NCBI GenBank assembly: GCA_965200095.1
Contig: OZ241350.1
Coordinates: forward strand, 186,001-250,000
Origin: JANQOH01 sp965200095
GTDB taxonomy: Bacteria; Pseudomonadota; Alphaproteobacteria; UBA7887
Length of the DNA stretch: 64,000 bases
Direction: 5' to 3'
The translations under genes were made by a program, and so were the position numbers. This document shows positions 1 to 7,786 of the stretch, piece by piece (the first letter of the stretch is position 1; each line of letters starts with the position of its first letter). The notes beneath the pieces are model-generated. The model did not search any database. It saw nothing but the letters and a program-made list of their open reading frames with translations, and had not been told where the DNA came from.

Positions 1-413
1 TTCGCGCACGCCACGGTAATGCCGCGCCCGATGGCCGCCGGAGTGTTCGGCATCGCGCGCACGACCGCCGCGCCGTCGCCCAGCCCCGCTTCGAGGGCGG
101 CGAGCGTCACGCCCGCCGCGATGGACAGAAACACCGGCGGGCGCGCGGCCGCCGCCAGGGGCGCATAGGACGGCAGCACCGCGCCGATTATCTGCGGCTT
201 GACCGCGAACAGCACCAGTTCCGGCGCAACATCCAGAGCGTCGGGCGCGGGAACGACCCGAACGCCGTGCCGCGCGCCGAGCGCCGCGGCCGCCGTCGCG
301 TCGGGTTCGACAACGAGCGCCTCGTCCGCGGCAAGCGCGCCCCGGGAGAGCCAGCCGGCGAGCAGCGCGCCGCCCATGCGGCCGCCGCCGACGAGAAGCA
401 TGGACGGGTTCAT
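1..413 (-). CDS. proC: Pyrroline-5-carboxylate reductase, partial (C-terminus outside window)
   Basis: Catalyses the last step of proline synthesis, NAD(P)H reduction of pyrroline-5-carboxylate, in the cytoplasm. Only the N-terminal 137 codons are present; the gene runs off the left edge. The visible part starts MNPSMLLVGGGRMGGALLAG, a Rossmann glycine-rich loop (GGGRMGG), and continues through FAVKPQ and a RAMPNTPAAIGRG stretch, both hallmarks of ProC. The ATG at 413 lies directly against the TGA of the upstream ybjN-like gene, so the two are probably co-transcribed, an arrangement common in Alphaproteobacteria. A second in-frame ATG at 401 is possible. The family assignment is secure; the C-terminal catalytic and dimer region cannot be judged. 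Confidence 0.93.
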   Translation of the reverse strand, partial: MNPSMLLVGGGRMGGALLAGWLSRGALAADEALVVEPDATAAAALGARHGVRVVPAPDALDVAPELVLFAVKPQIIGAVLPSYAPLAAAARPPVFLSIAAGVTLAALEAGLGDGAAVVRAMPNTPAAIGRGITVACA

Positions 414-917
414 TCAGGCGTGCCCCTTCGGCTCCATCAGCGCCGCCGCGATGGCGCGTTCGGCATCCTCCCCGGCCCACAGAACGAGCTGGAAGGCGGG
501 ATAATAGCGGTCGCACTCGGCGCGCGCGGCGTCGATCACCGACTCGAGGACATCCAGCGCCACCGGACGGTCGCCGCCGCCGAGAACGGTATGGCGGAAC
601 GTGGGCCAGCCCTCGTCGGACCACAGTTCGAAATGGCCGAGCCACAGGCGTTCGTTGATCCCCGCGAGCAAGGGGTAGACCGCGCCGCGCCGCGGTTGCG
701 GAACCCGCATGTCGAGCGCGCAGGCGGCGAAGAGCGAACGGTTCTCCGGCGTCCACGAAAACCACAGGTTGAGGTCGCACCATCGCCCGCCCAGCCGCAC
801 GGCGATCTCGGTTTCGCTCCGGCGCTCGCCGGGCCACTCATGCGCGCCGGCGAGCTCTTCCACCAGGTCGATGGGGTCGCACGGCGCGTCGCGCTCCGTC
901 GTCCAGAGTTCGGCCAA
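414..917 (-). CDS. YbjN domain-containing protein
   Basis: About 167 residues with the YbjN fold, related to type III secretion chaperones; in Alphaproteobacteria it is a conserved partner of proC and its biochemical role is unsettled. Recognisable stretches are PIDLVEELAGAHEWPGERRS, GRWCDLNLWFSW, CALDMRVP, LAGINERLWLGHFELWS and ERAIAAAL near the C-terminus. I chose the TTG at 917 because it has an AGGGGAGG ribosome site 8 bases upstream and gives the usual family N-terminus. A longer ORF opens at 980, but that start falls inside the -35 element of the promoter I see at 955-982, so it would not be transcribed. The stop abuts the proC start. Confidence 0.85.
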   Translation of the reverse strand: MAELWTTERDAPCDPIDLVEELAGAHEWPGERRSETEIAVRLGGRWCDLNLWFSWTPENRSLFAACALDMRVPQPRRGAVYPLLAGINERLWLGHFELWSDEGWPTFRHTVLGGGDRPVALDVLESVIDAARAECDRYYPAFQLVLWAGEDAERAIAAALMEPKGHA

Positions 918-954
918 CGCGGCGCCTCCCCTGCTACGCCTCGCGGAGTGAGAT

Positions 955-982
955 ATTGTAGGCAACGCTCGACAGACCACAA
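955..982 (-). promoter_or_regulatory. Putative sigma-70 promoter of ybjN-proC
   Basis: On the minus strand TTGTGG (977-982) and TACAAT (955-960) are separated by 16 bases in a locally AT-rich stretch. The predicted transcription start lies about 30 bases before the TTG start at 917. No transcript data; inference from consensus match. Confidence 0.45.
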
Positions 983-1181
983 GATACTGTATGGCGACCG
1001 GAGGGCAATCGATTTTCCGAAATTTCCGCGCCGCCTCGGCGCCGGTCTCCGCAGGGCCGACAACGGGACGCGGCGCAGCGCGCCGGCGTGCCCGCGACGC
1101 CCCGGCCCGGGCGCGGTCGTCTCCGGGGAGCGGCGGCGTCCCCCCGGGGCGTCTCGCCGGCGTTCCCGGGAGCAGCCCGGT

Positions 1182-1451
1182 TCAGGGGTCGCCGCCGGCT
1201 TGCTTGTCCTGCGCGGCCTTTTCCAGCGCGGCGATGCGCTCCGCAAGGGCCTCGTTCTCTTCCCGCGCCCTTGCGGCCATGGCGCGGACGGCCTCGAACT
1301 CGTCGCGCCGCACCAGGTCCATGCGTTCGAGGACGGCTTCCAGCCTGTCGCGGACATGCGCTTCGAACTCGTCGCGCAACGCGCTGGCCGATGTCCAGGC
1401 GCCGTCCGCAAGCCGCGCCAGATCGTCGAAAAACCGTTTCTCCCGGTCCAT
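1182..1451 (-). CDS. ubiK: BMFP/UbiK-family ubiquinone biosynthesis accessory factor
   Basis: An 89-residue protein of the BMFP (DUF526, YqiC) family. UbiK in E. coli binds the UbiJ SCP2 lipid protein and supports aerobic ubiquinone synthesis; the family also has membrane-fusion properties in vitro. The sequence begins MDREKRFFDDLARLADGAW, then a VRDRLEAVLERMDLVRRDEFE segment and a heptad-rich C-terminal coiled coil (residues ~50-80) with EENEALAERIAALEK, all typical. Length matches the family. It stands alone between ybjN and hldD, divergent from hldD. The 264-base stretch on its downstream side (918-1181) holds only the ybjN promoter and no other gene I can support. Confidence 0.88.
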   Translation of the reverse strand: MDREKRFFDDLARLADGAWTSASALRDEFEAHVRDRLEAVLERMDLVRRDEFEAVRAMAARAREENEALAERIAALEKAAQDKQAGGDP

Positions 1452-1543
1452 ATCGGCTTCTCCCCGGCTTCCGCCGCTTCGGTTCCGGCGACTCTCCGCC
1501 CGCGTTTCTTGTATCGGCGCAGGGGGTTCGATAAACCCCCGCG

Positions 1544-2518
1544 ATGTTCATGGTCACCGGCGGCGCCGGGTTCATCGGCTCGAATCTCGTAGCGGCCCTC
1601 GGCGAACGGGGCGCGGATGTCGTCGTCTGCGACAGTTTCGGCAGCGACGGCAAATGGCGCAACCTCGCCAAACATCCCGTCGCCGACATCGTCGCGCCCG
1701 ATGCGCTGACCGACTATGTCGAAAGCGAAGCCGACGCGCTCGAGGCGGTCGTGCATCTCGGCGCCGAGACATCGACGGCCGAAACCGATGTCGACCTCCT
1801 TCTCCGGCGCAACTTCCATGCCTCGGCGGCGCTGTGGCGGGTCTGCGCCCGGCGCGGCGTCCGCCTGATCTACGCTTCGTCGGCCGCGACCTATGGCGAC
1901 GGCGCCGCCGGCTTCGACGACAGCGCGCCGCTCGACCGGCTGCGTCCCCTCAACCCCTACGGCTGGAGCAAACATCTCTTCGACCGGCGCGCCGCCGCCC
2001 TGGCGGAGTCCCCCGACACGCGACCGCCGCAATGGGCCGGGCTGAAGTTCTTCAACGTCTACGGTCCCAACGAATATCACAAGGGGCCGATGCAAAGCGT
2101 CGTGGCGCGCAAATTCGCAGCGGCGGCGGCGGGCGACCCCGTTTCCCTGTTCCGTTCGCACCGTCCCGACTGCGCCGACGGCGCCCAGAAGCGCGATTTC
2201 GTTCACGTCGCCGATTGCGTCGCGGTCATGTTGTGGCTGCTCGACAACCCGGCAGTGAACGGCATCTATAACGTGGGGACGGGCGAAGCGCGCGCGTTCG
2301 CCGATCTCGCCGCCGCGTTGCAGGCGGCCTGCGACAAGCGGTCCAGCGTCGTTTATGTCGACATGCCGCCCGGAGTCCGCGACCGGTACCAGTATTTCAC
2401 GCGCGCCGAGGTCGGCCGCCTTCGCGCCGCCGGCTACGCGGCGCCGTTCCGATCGCTCGAAGCGGGCGTCGCCGACTATGTCGCCCGTTTCCTCGCAACC
2501 GGCGACCCCTATCGCTAG
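1544..2518 (+). CDS. hldD: ADP-L-glycero-D-manno-heptose-6-epimerase
   Basis: Converts ADP-D-glycero-D-manno-heptose to the L-glycero epimer used for the lipopolysaccharide inner core. The 324-residue protein has the extended SDR features: NADP-binding TGGAGFIGSNL at the N-terminus, the YGWSK active-site motif (Tyr/Lys), LKFFNVYGPNEYHKG and KRDFVHVADCV further on. HldD usually reads near 320-330 residues, so it is complete. A second ATG six bases downstream (1550, MVTGG) is an equally plausible start. It is followed after 2 bases by lgt, suggesting one envelope-biogenesis operon. Its presence indicates heptose-containing LPS. Confidence 0.93.
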   Translation: MFMVTGGAGFIGSNLVAALGERGADVVVCDSFGSDGKWRNLAKHPVADIVAPDALTDYVESEADALEAVVHLGAETSTAETDVDLLLRRNFHASAALWRVCARRGVRLIYASSAATYGDGAAGFDDSAPLDRLRPLNPYGWSKHLFDRRAAALAESPDTRPPQWAGLKFFNVYGPNEYHKGPMQSVVARKFAAAAAGDPVSLFRSHRPDCADGAQKRDFVHVADCVAVMLWLLDNPAVNGIYNVGTGEARAFADLAAALQAACDKRSSVVYVDMPPGVRDRYQYFTRAEVGRLRAAGYAAPFRSLEAGVADYVARFLATGDPYR

Positions 2519-2520
2519 CC

Positions 2521-3333
2521 ATGCCGTGGGCGGCCGGGCTCCCCTTTCCCGACATCGACCCGGTGGCGCTGGAGATCGGGCCGCTGGCGGTGCGCTGGTA
2601 TGCGCTCGCCTATATCGCCGGGCTGTTGCTCGGCTGGCGTTACCTGCGTTTCGTCGCGGCGCGGCGGGGCGGCGCGCCGACCCCCGCCCAGATCGACGAC
2701 CTGCTGTTCTGGGTCGCCCTCGGCGCCATCGTCGGCGGCCGCGCCGGCTCGATCGCGTTTTACGGACTCGAAGGTTTTTTCGCCGACCCGCTGAAGATTT
2801 TTCGCATCTGGGAAGGCGGCATGTCGTTTCACGGCGGCCTGCTCGGGGTCGCCGCCGCGCTGCTATGGTTCGCGCGCAAGGAGCGACTCCCCCCGCTCGC
2901 CGTGGCCGACCCGGTGGCGGTCGCAGCGCCCATCGGGCTGTTCTTCGGACGTATCGCCAATTTCGTCAACGGCGAACTCTACGGCCGCGTCTCCGATGCG
3001 CCCTGGGCGGTGGTCTTTCCCGCCGGAGGGCCGCTGCCGCGGCACCCGAGCCAGCTATACGAGGCGGCGCTCGAGGGGCTGGCGCTGTTCGCCTTCCTGT
3101 CATGGCTCGCGCATCGGCGCGACGGTCTGGCGCGGCGCGGTTTGCTGACAGGGGCGTTCCTTGCCGGTTACGGAGTCCTGCGCATCGCCGGCGAGTTCTT
3201 CCGCGAGCCCGACGCGCATATCGGCTTCCTCGCCGGCGGCGCGACCATGGGCCAACTCCTGTCGGCGCCGATGGCGGCGGCGGGGGCATGGCTGATCCTG
3301 CGCGCGCGGCGCCCGTCCGGGCCGGCGGCGTGA
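2521..3333 (+). CDS. lgt: Prolipoprotein diacylglyceryl transferase
   Basis: Transfers the diacylglyceryl group of phosphatidylglycerol to the lipobox cysteine of prolipoproteins, at the inner membrane. The 270-residue protein is multi-spanning with Lgt signatures: IEIGPLAVRWYALAY-like N-terminus, WEGGMSFHGGLLG, GRIANFVNGELYGRVSD (the Lgt signature arginine/asparagine region) and PRHPSQLYEAALEG. Length is normal. It starts 3 bases after the hldD stop and its TGA overlaps the GTG start of the next gene. A lipoprotein gene three genes downstream is a potential substrate of this enzyme. Confidence 0.95.
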   Translation: MPWAAGLPFPDIDPVALEIGPLAVRWYALAYIAGLLLGWRYLRFVAARRGGAPTPAQIDDLLFWVALGAIVGGRAGSIAFYGLEGFFADPLKIFRIWEGGMSFHGGLLGVAAALLWFARKERLPPLAVADPVAVAAPIGLFFGRIANFVNGELYGRVSDAPWAVVFPAGGPLPRHPSQLYEAALEGLALFAFLSWLAHRRDGLARRGLLTGAFLAGYGVLRIAGEFFREPDAHIGFLAGGATMGQLLSAPMAAAGAWLILRARRPSGPAA

Positions 3334-4415
3334 GCGCGCTCGCCGCGCGTCTGCGGCGCATCGTCCGCCGCACGGGGCCGATGGACGTCGCCCAGTTCAT
3401 GGCGCTGGCCCTCGCCGACCGGCGCCACGGCTATTACGGCGGCGCGGCGGCGCGCGACCCCTTCGGCCGCGACGGCGATTTCGTGACCGCGCCGGAGATC
3501 GGCCAGATGTTCGGCGAACTGATCGGCGCGTGGTGCGCCGACCTGTGGGAGCGCATGGGCGCGCCGGACCCGGTGCTGCTCGTCGAGCTCGGTCCCGGGC
3601 GCGGCGCGCTGACGGCGGACCTGCTGCGCGCCGCCGCGGCGGCGCCGGCGTTCCGCCGCGCGATCCGCCTCCATCCGGTGGAGATCTCTCCGGCGCTGCG
3701 TCGTATCCAGGCCGAAGCGCTCGCCCCGGAACGCCCCGTCTGGCACGACTCGCCGGCGACGGTCCCGCACGGTCCCGCGCTGTTTATCGCCAACGAATGG
3801 TTCGATGCGCTGCCCGTCCATCAGTTCGTCGCCGCCCCGCAAGGGTGGCGCGAAAGGCTGGTGGGGCTGACGGAGGACGGCGAGCGGCTGGCGATGGGAT
3901 GCGCCCGCGCGCCGACTCCTGCGTCGCGCCTGCTCGAAAAACTCGGCCGCACGCCGCGGCCCGGCGCCGTCGCCGAGGTGAGTTTCGCCGCCCTGGCGCT
4001 CGCCGGCGAACTGGCGGAGCGTGTCGTCGAAGGCCCCGGCGCGGCGCTCATCGTGGACTATGGGGGCGGCGGAGGCGCCGACAGTTTGCGCGGGACGCGC
4101 CGCCACCGGCCGCGCGCGCCGCTCGACATGCCGGGCGAGATCGATCTCGGCGCGCATGTGGACTTCGGCGCCCTCGCCCGCGCCGCGCGCGAAGCCGGCG
4201 CGGCGGTGCGGGGGCCGGTGGGCCAGGGCGCGTTCCTGGAGGCGCTCGGCCTGCGGCAACGCTGTGCGCGGCTGAAGAGCGCGGCGCCGCACCGGGCCGG
4301 GGAAATCGACGCCGCCGCGGCGCGTCTCGCCTCGCCGGACGGCATGGGCGTCGCGTTTCAGGCATTGGCCTTCGGCGCCCCCGACGGCCCCGCTCCGGCC
4401 GGTTTCCCCCCGTGA
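3330..4415 (+). CDS. Class I SAM-dependent methyltransferase, MidA/NDUFAF7 family
   Basis: A 361-residue protein of the DUF185 family. Mitochondrial NDUFAF7 methylates an arginine of a complex I subunit, and bacterial homologues are presumed protein arginine methyltransferases. Motifs seen: GPMDVAQFMALALADRRHGYY near the N-terminus, FVTAPEIGQMFGELIGAW, the SAM-binding VELGPGRGALTADLL (residues ~85-100), and FIANEWFDALPVHQFV. The GTG start overlaps the lgt TGA (GTGA), consistent with translational coupling, and its end overlaps pgeF in the same way. The lgt-midA-pgeF order is common in Alphaproteobacteria. Substrate is inferred from the family. Confidence 0.9.
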   Translation: MSALAARLRRIVRRTGPMDVAQFMALALADRRHGYYGGAAARDPFGRDGDFVTAPEIGQMFGELIGAWCADLWERMGAPDPVLLVELGPGRGALTADLLRAAAAAPAFRRAIRLHPVEISPALRRIQAEALAPERPVWHDSPATVPHGPALFIANEWFDALPVHQFVAAPQGWRERLVGLTEDGERLAMGCARAPTPASRLLEKLGRTPRPGAVAEVSFAALALAGELAERVVEGPGAALIVDYGGGGGADSLRGTRRHRPRAPLDMPGEIDLGAHVDFGALARAAREAGAAVRGPVGQGAFLEALGLRQRCARLKSAAPHRAGEIDAAAARLASPDGMGVAFQALAFGAPDGPAPAGFPP

Positions 4416-5182
4416 GCGCGGCGGAAGCGGCGGTCGCGCCGGGCCTCGCGCGGCTCGACGGCGTGAAACACGGCTTCTTCACCCGCCGCGGCGGCGTATC
4501 GCGCGGGATCCACGAATCGCTCAATTGCGGCCCCGGCTCCCGGGACGACCCCGCCGCGGTGACCGCCAACCGGGCCCGCGCCATGGCCCGGCTCGGACTG
4601 CCGGCGTCCTCCCTGGCGACCGGATATCAGGTGCATGGCGCGCGCGCGCTCGTCATCGACGCGCCCGCCGGCGCGCCGCCGCAGGTCGATGGGCTGGCGA
4701 CGGCGCGGCGCGGTCTCGCGGTCGGCGTGCTTACCGCCGACTGCGCGCCGGTGCTGTTCGCCGACGCCGAGGCCGGCGTGGTGGGAGCCGCTCATGCCGG
4801 GTGGCGCGGCGCGCTCGCCGGCGTCGTCGAGGCGGCGCTGGCGGCGATGGTCGCCGCCGGCGCGCGCCCCGGGCGCGTCCGCGCCGCGGTGGGGCCGTGC
4901 ATCGGGCGGGACTCCTATGAAGTCGGCGACGATCTGCGCAACGCCGTTTTCGCCCGCGACGCCGCGGACGCCCGCCATTTCCGTCGCCGCGCCGGGCGCT
5001 GGCGGTTCGACCTGTCCGGTTACGCCGCGGCGCGACTGCGCGCCGCGGGGGTCGGCGCGGTCGAGGAGCTCGCCATCGACAGCTGCGCCGACGAGGCGCG
5101 TTTCTTCAGCTATCGGCGCGCCCGTCGCCGCGGAGAATCGGATTACGGGCGGTGTCTTTCCGCCATTGCCCTCGCTCCGTGA
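4412..5182 (+). CDS. pgeF: Peptidoglycan editing factor / multicopper polyphenol oxidase family (YfiH)
   Basis: A 256-residue member of the YfiH/DUF152 family. E. coli YfiH (PgeF) removes wrongly incorporated amino-acid residues from peptidoglycan precursors, and homologues show purine nucleoside phosphorylase or laccase-like activity. Signatures are KHGFFTRRGGVS at the N-terminus, TGYQVHG, LTADCAPVLFAD, AAHAGWRGALAGV (metal-binding His and Cys), and GPCIGRDSYEVG. The GTG start overlaps the preceding stop. Near the C-terminus the FFSYRR motif followed by a GR sequence is typical. Product activity cannot be narrowed from sequence alone. Confidence 0.9.
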   Translation: MSAAEAAVAPGLARLDGVKHGFFTRRGGVSRGIHESLNCGPGSRDDPAAVTANRARAMARLGLPASSLATGYQVHGARALVIDAPAGAPPQVDGLATARRGLAVGVLTADCAPVLFADAEAGVVGAAHAGWRGALAGVVEAALAAMVAAGARPGRVRAAVGPCIGRDSYEVGDDLRNAVFARDAADARHFRRRAGRWRFDLSGYAAARLRAAGVGAVEELAIDSCADEARFFSYRRARRRGESDYGRCLSAIALAP

Positions 5183-5185
5183 TCC

Positions 5186-6064
5186 ATGCCGGGTCCGGCA
5201 TGGATGGCGGCAGTCCTGTGCGTCGCCGCGCCGGCGCTCGCCGCGTGTCAGGAGAGGCCGCGCGTATTCGCGCCCGGACCCGACGATGCGGCGGCCCTGA
5301 TGCAGTCGCTGGGCGGCGGCGGTCTGGACGATGACGGCGCGCTCGGCGTTTTCGTCGCCGGGGTGGACGGCGCGCCGGAAGCGTTCGACTCGGCGCTGAC
5401 GGCGGCGCTGGCGTCGCGGTTGCTGGCGCACGACGTGCTCGCCAGCGCGCGGACGGCGAACCGCGCGAGCCGCATCCTGGAAGCGCGCGCCGTTCTCGAC
5501 GGCGCCGCGGCGCGGATCGCCTGGCGGCTGGTGGACGCCGACGACGTTGCCGTCGTTCTGATGGACCAGTCCGTTCCCGGCGGCGCCGCGGCGTGGCGCC
5601 GCGGCGGCCCCGCTCTCGCCCGGGCGCTGGCGACGGAAGCGGCGCCGCGCCTCGCGGCGTTGATCCGGGACGGTCCCGCGCCGCGGGAGGAGGCCTTGCC
5701 GCCGCCGGCCGGACCCCGGATCGCCGTCGGGGCGGTTTCCGGCGCGCCGGGCGACGGCAACGTCGCGCTGGCGGACGCGACCCGCGCCGCGCTCGCGGCC
5801 GCCGGGTTCCGGCTCGCGCCCGGCGGCGGCGCGCCGCTTCTTGTCGGGGCGGTCTCGGTGCGCGCCGGCGGCGCGAACGACCTCGTCGCCGTATCGTGGC
5901 GGCTGCTGGCGCGCGACGGGGGCGAGATCGGCGCATTCTCGCAAGAAGGGGCGGCGCCGGCAGGGCGTCTCGACGGACGTTGGGGAGCACTCGCCGACGC
6001 CATCGCCCGGGGCGCCGCTCTGGGCGTCGCCGAATTATTGTCCGCGGTCGCGCCGGGCGGGTAG
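5186..6064 (+). CDS. Hypothetical lipoprotein
   Basis: A 292-residue protein that I do not recognise by family. It begins with a short hydrophobic signal ending ALAAC, a lipobox, so Cys21 is predicted to be lipidated by the Lgt encoded three genes upstream. The mature part is alanine/glycine-rich with two similar modules (ALTAALASRLLAHDVLAS and ALADATRAALAAAGFRLA), each resembling the alternating helix-strand pattern of periplasmic lipoproteins that sense or assemble envelope parts. The ATG follows the pgeF stop by 3 bases, so it is the last gene of hldD-lgt-midA-pgeF. Envelope location is supported; function is unknown. Confidence 0.75.
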   Translation: MPGPAWMAAVLCVAAPALAACQERPRVFAPGPDDAAALMQSLGGGGLDDDGALGVFVAGVDGAPEAFDSALTAALASRLLAHDVLASARTANRASRILEARAVLDGAAARIAWRLVDADDVAVVLMDQSVPGGAAAWRRGGPALARALATEAAPRLAALIRDGPAPREEALPPPAGPRIAVGAVSGAPGDGNVALADATRAALAAAGFRLAPGGGAPLLVGAVSVRAGGANDLVAVSWRLLARDGGEIGAFSQEGAAPAGRLDGRWGALADAIARGAALGVAELLSAVAPGG

Positions 6065-6153
6065 CGAGTCGATTCCGTGTCCGGTTGCGGCGGTTCCCCG
6101 CCGCGGACGCTACGGCGCGCCGCCTCGTGTCTCCCGGTCGTCGACCGCCGACA

Positions 6154-6471
6154 TCAACCCCGATCCGTCGGCCCGGTTCCGGGCATATAGCAGAGGGCGT
6201 ACCTGTCCAGCCTGTCTCGCCAGGCATCGCCGTAGGTGGCGCCGCCCGAGACGCCGTCGAGCGTAATGTCGGACAGAGTCTCGTTCGGGTCCGGCGGGAA
6301 CACGACATGCGCCGTGTCTTCGGTGTCCACGACCACGCTCACTTCGGTCGACCCGCGGATTTCCAGCCCTTTCGACGCCAGCGCCGCCTTCGCGTCCTCT
6401 TCCACAGCGGCGCGGAAGTCCGCATCCCCATGCCAGGCGTCCGATATCGCGCGGAGCGCAGACTCGCTCAT
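6154..6471 (-). CDS. NHLP-leader-family RiPP precursor peptide (orphan)
   Basis: A 105-residue protein with the layout of nitrile-hydratase-leader peptides (NHLP). An N-terminal leader holds ALRAISDAWHGDADFRAAV and the alanine-rich DAKAALASKGLEI. A central EVSVVVDTEDTAHVVFPP strand segment is the family signature, followed by LDGVSGG, a double-glycine cleavage site near residue 77. The remaining ~28 residues (ATYGDAW to TGPTDRG, with one Cys) would be the core. The ATG has a GGGAGGA ribosome site 7 bases upstream, a strong promoter and a leader hairpin. Known NHLP precursors are modified by radical-SAM, LanM or cyclodehydratase enzymes and exported by NHLM ABC transporters; none is visible here. 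An alternative is a non-modified relative of the nitrile hydratase alpha subunit. Confidence 0.8.
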   Translation of the reverse strand: MSESALRAISDAWHGDADFRAAVEEDAKAALASKGLEIRGSTEVSVVVDTEDTAHVVFPPDPNETLSDITLDGVSGGATYGDAWRDRLDRYALCYMPGTGPTDRG

Positions 6472-6492
6472 CGCGGCGTCCTCCCGAATTTT

Positions 6493-6523
6493 CCGTCTGC
6501 GGAGAAGCTTCCTCTCCGGACGG
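6493..6523 (-). promoter_or_regulatory. Leader hairpin at the 5' end of the NHLP-peptide transcript
   Basis: CCGTC-tg-CGGAGA (6493-6505) pairs with TCTCCG-GACGG (6513-6523), an 11-bp stem with a 2-base bulge and a 7-base loop. It begins within a few bases of the predicted transcription start at about 6522, where it could stabilise the mRNA or act as a regulatory element. Inference from complementarity only. Confidence 0.4.
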
Positions 6524-6528
6524 ATTGC

Positions 6529-6557
6529 ACTGTAGCGGGGCCGGCGCCGAAAATCAA
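6529..6557 (-). promoter_or_regulatory. Putative sigma-70 promoter of the NHLP peptide gene
   Basis: On the minus strand TTGATT (6552-6557) and TACAGT (6529-6534) are separated by exactly 17 bases. The predicted start gives a leader of about 50 bases containing the hairpin and a good ribosome site. It is the best promoter match in the divergent intergenic region 6472-6606. Confidence 0.5.
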
Positions 6558-6606
6558 GAGCGCGGTGCGCTTGACGGGCGGCGGGCGGGCGCCGAGTCTC
6601 GCCGCC

Positions 6607-7770
6607 ATGCGGACGAGCGAAGAGCGTATTCTCACCACCCACGCCGGCAGCCTGCCGCGCGGCGCGGCGCTGACCCGGATGCTGCTCGCCGAGGACGAGG
6701 GCGAGGCCATCGACGGCGACGCTTTCGACGCCGAAGTGGCGCGCGAGACGGCGGCGGTCGTGGACGCGCAGGTCGAGGCCGGAGTCGACATCGCCGGCGA
6801 CGGCGAACTGCCGCGCGTCGCCTTCTCGACCTATGTGAGCCGGCGCATGACCGGCTTCTCCGGGCGCTCGAACCGCCCGCTCTTTCAGGACGCGGTGGCG
6901 TTTCCCGGCTGGCGCGACTGGATCCGCGACCACGGCTTGCGGCGCGCCCGGCTGTTCGATGCGCCGGCGGCCGAAGGGCCCGTCGCCTACGCCTCGCTGG
7001 ACCGCGCGCTTGCCGAATGCGCGGCGTTCGAGACGGCGCTGGCCGCCCGCCCCGGCGCCTTCGCAGACAGTTTCATGACGGTCGCGTCGCCGGGCATCGT
7101 CGCGACCACCATGGAAAACCGGCATTACGACAGCCACGAAGCCTATCTCTTCGCGCTCGCCCGGGCGCTGAAGGTCGAATACGACGCCGTCGCCGCGCGG
7201 GGGTTCGTCATCCAGATCGACGCGCCGGACCTGGCGATGGAGCGCGCCTGCTTCTTCCAGAACAACAGCCGGTCGGAGTTCCTCGGGTTCGTGGAAATGC
7301 ACATCGCTGCGATCGATGCGGCAACGGCCGACATCCCGCGCGAGAAGGTGCGGCTGCACGCCTGTTTCGGCAACCGCAACAGCCCGCACGCTTTCGATAT
7401 CGAGTGTCCCGACATCCTGCCGTTGCTCTACCGGGCGCGCGCCGGCGCGCTGTCGCTGCCGTTCGCGAACCCGCGGCATGCGCACGAGATCGACGCTTTC
7501 CGCGATTTCCCGCTTCCCGACGGGACGGTCCTCATCCCGGGCGTCATCGACACGGTGACCAATTATGTCGAGCACCCGAAACTGGTGGCGGAGCGCCTGG
7601 AGCGCGCGGTGCGCGCCGTGGGCGACCGCGAGCGCGTGATCGCCGGCACGGATTGCGGTTTCGCCACCGCGGCGGGCGACTCTTTCGTCGCGCCGGATGT
7701 GGTCTGGGCGAAACTGCGCGCGCTCGCCGACGGCGCCGCCCTGGCGAGCCGGAACTTGTGGGGCGGCTGA
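6607..7770 (+). CDS. Cobalamin-independent methionine synthase II family protein (MetE C-terminal-like)
   Basis: A 387-residue protein of the MetE C-terminal-domain superfamily, which contains zinc-dependent methyltransferases and epoxyalkane:coenzyme M transferase relatives. It starts MRTSEERILTTHAGSLPRG, a characteristic opening. Candidate zinc ligands are His and Cys of RLHACFGN, Glu in PRHAHEID and Cys in AGTDCGF; these correspond to the His-Cys-Glu-Cys set of MetE. Full-length MetE is about 750 residues, so the N-terminal half is absent, as usual for this group. The substrate is not predictable. Its start is divergent from the peptide precursor gene, sharing a 135-base intergenic region, which does not by itself link their roles. 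Confidence 0.85.
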   Translation: MRTSEERILTTHAGSLPRGAALTRMLLAEDEGEAIDGDAFDAEVARETAAVVDAQVEAGVDIAGDGELPRVAFSTYVSRRMTGFSGRSNRPLFQDAVAFPGWRDWIRDHGLRRARLFDAPAAEGPVAYASLDRALAECAAFETALAARPGAFADSFMTVASPGIVATTMENRHYDSHEAYLFALARALKVEYDAVAARGFVIQIDAPDLAMERACFFQNNSRSEFLGFVEMHIAAIDAATADIPREKVRLHACFGNRNSPHAFDIECPDILPLLYRARAGALSLPFANPRHAHEIDAFRDFPLPDGTVLIPGVIDTVTNYVEHPKLVAERLERAVRAVGDRERVIAGTDCGFATAAGDSFVAPDVVWAKLRALADGAALASRNLWGG

Positions 7771-7786
7771 CCCGGACGCGCCGGGA

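Noticed and set aside
6154..7770. MetE-like gene as maturase of the NHLP peptide
   Set aside because: The genes are divergent, and the protein belongs to a zinc methyltransferase family with no known role in peptide modification; adjacency alone is not enough.
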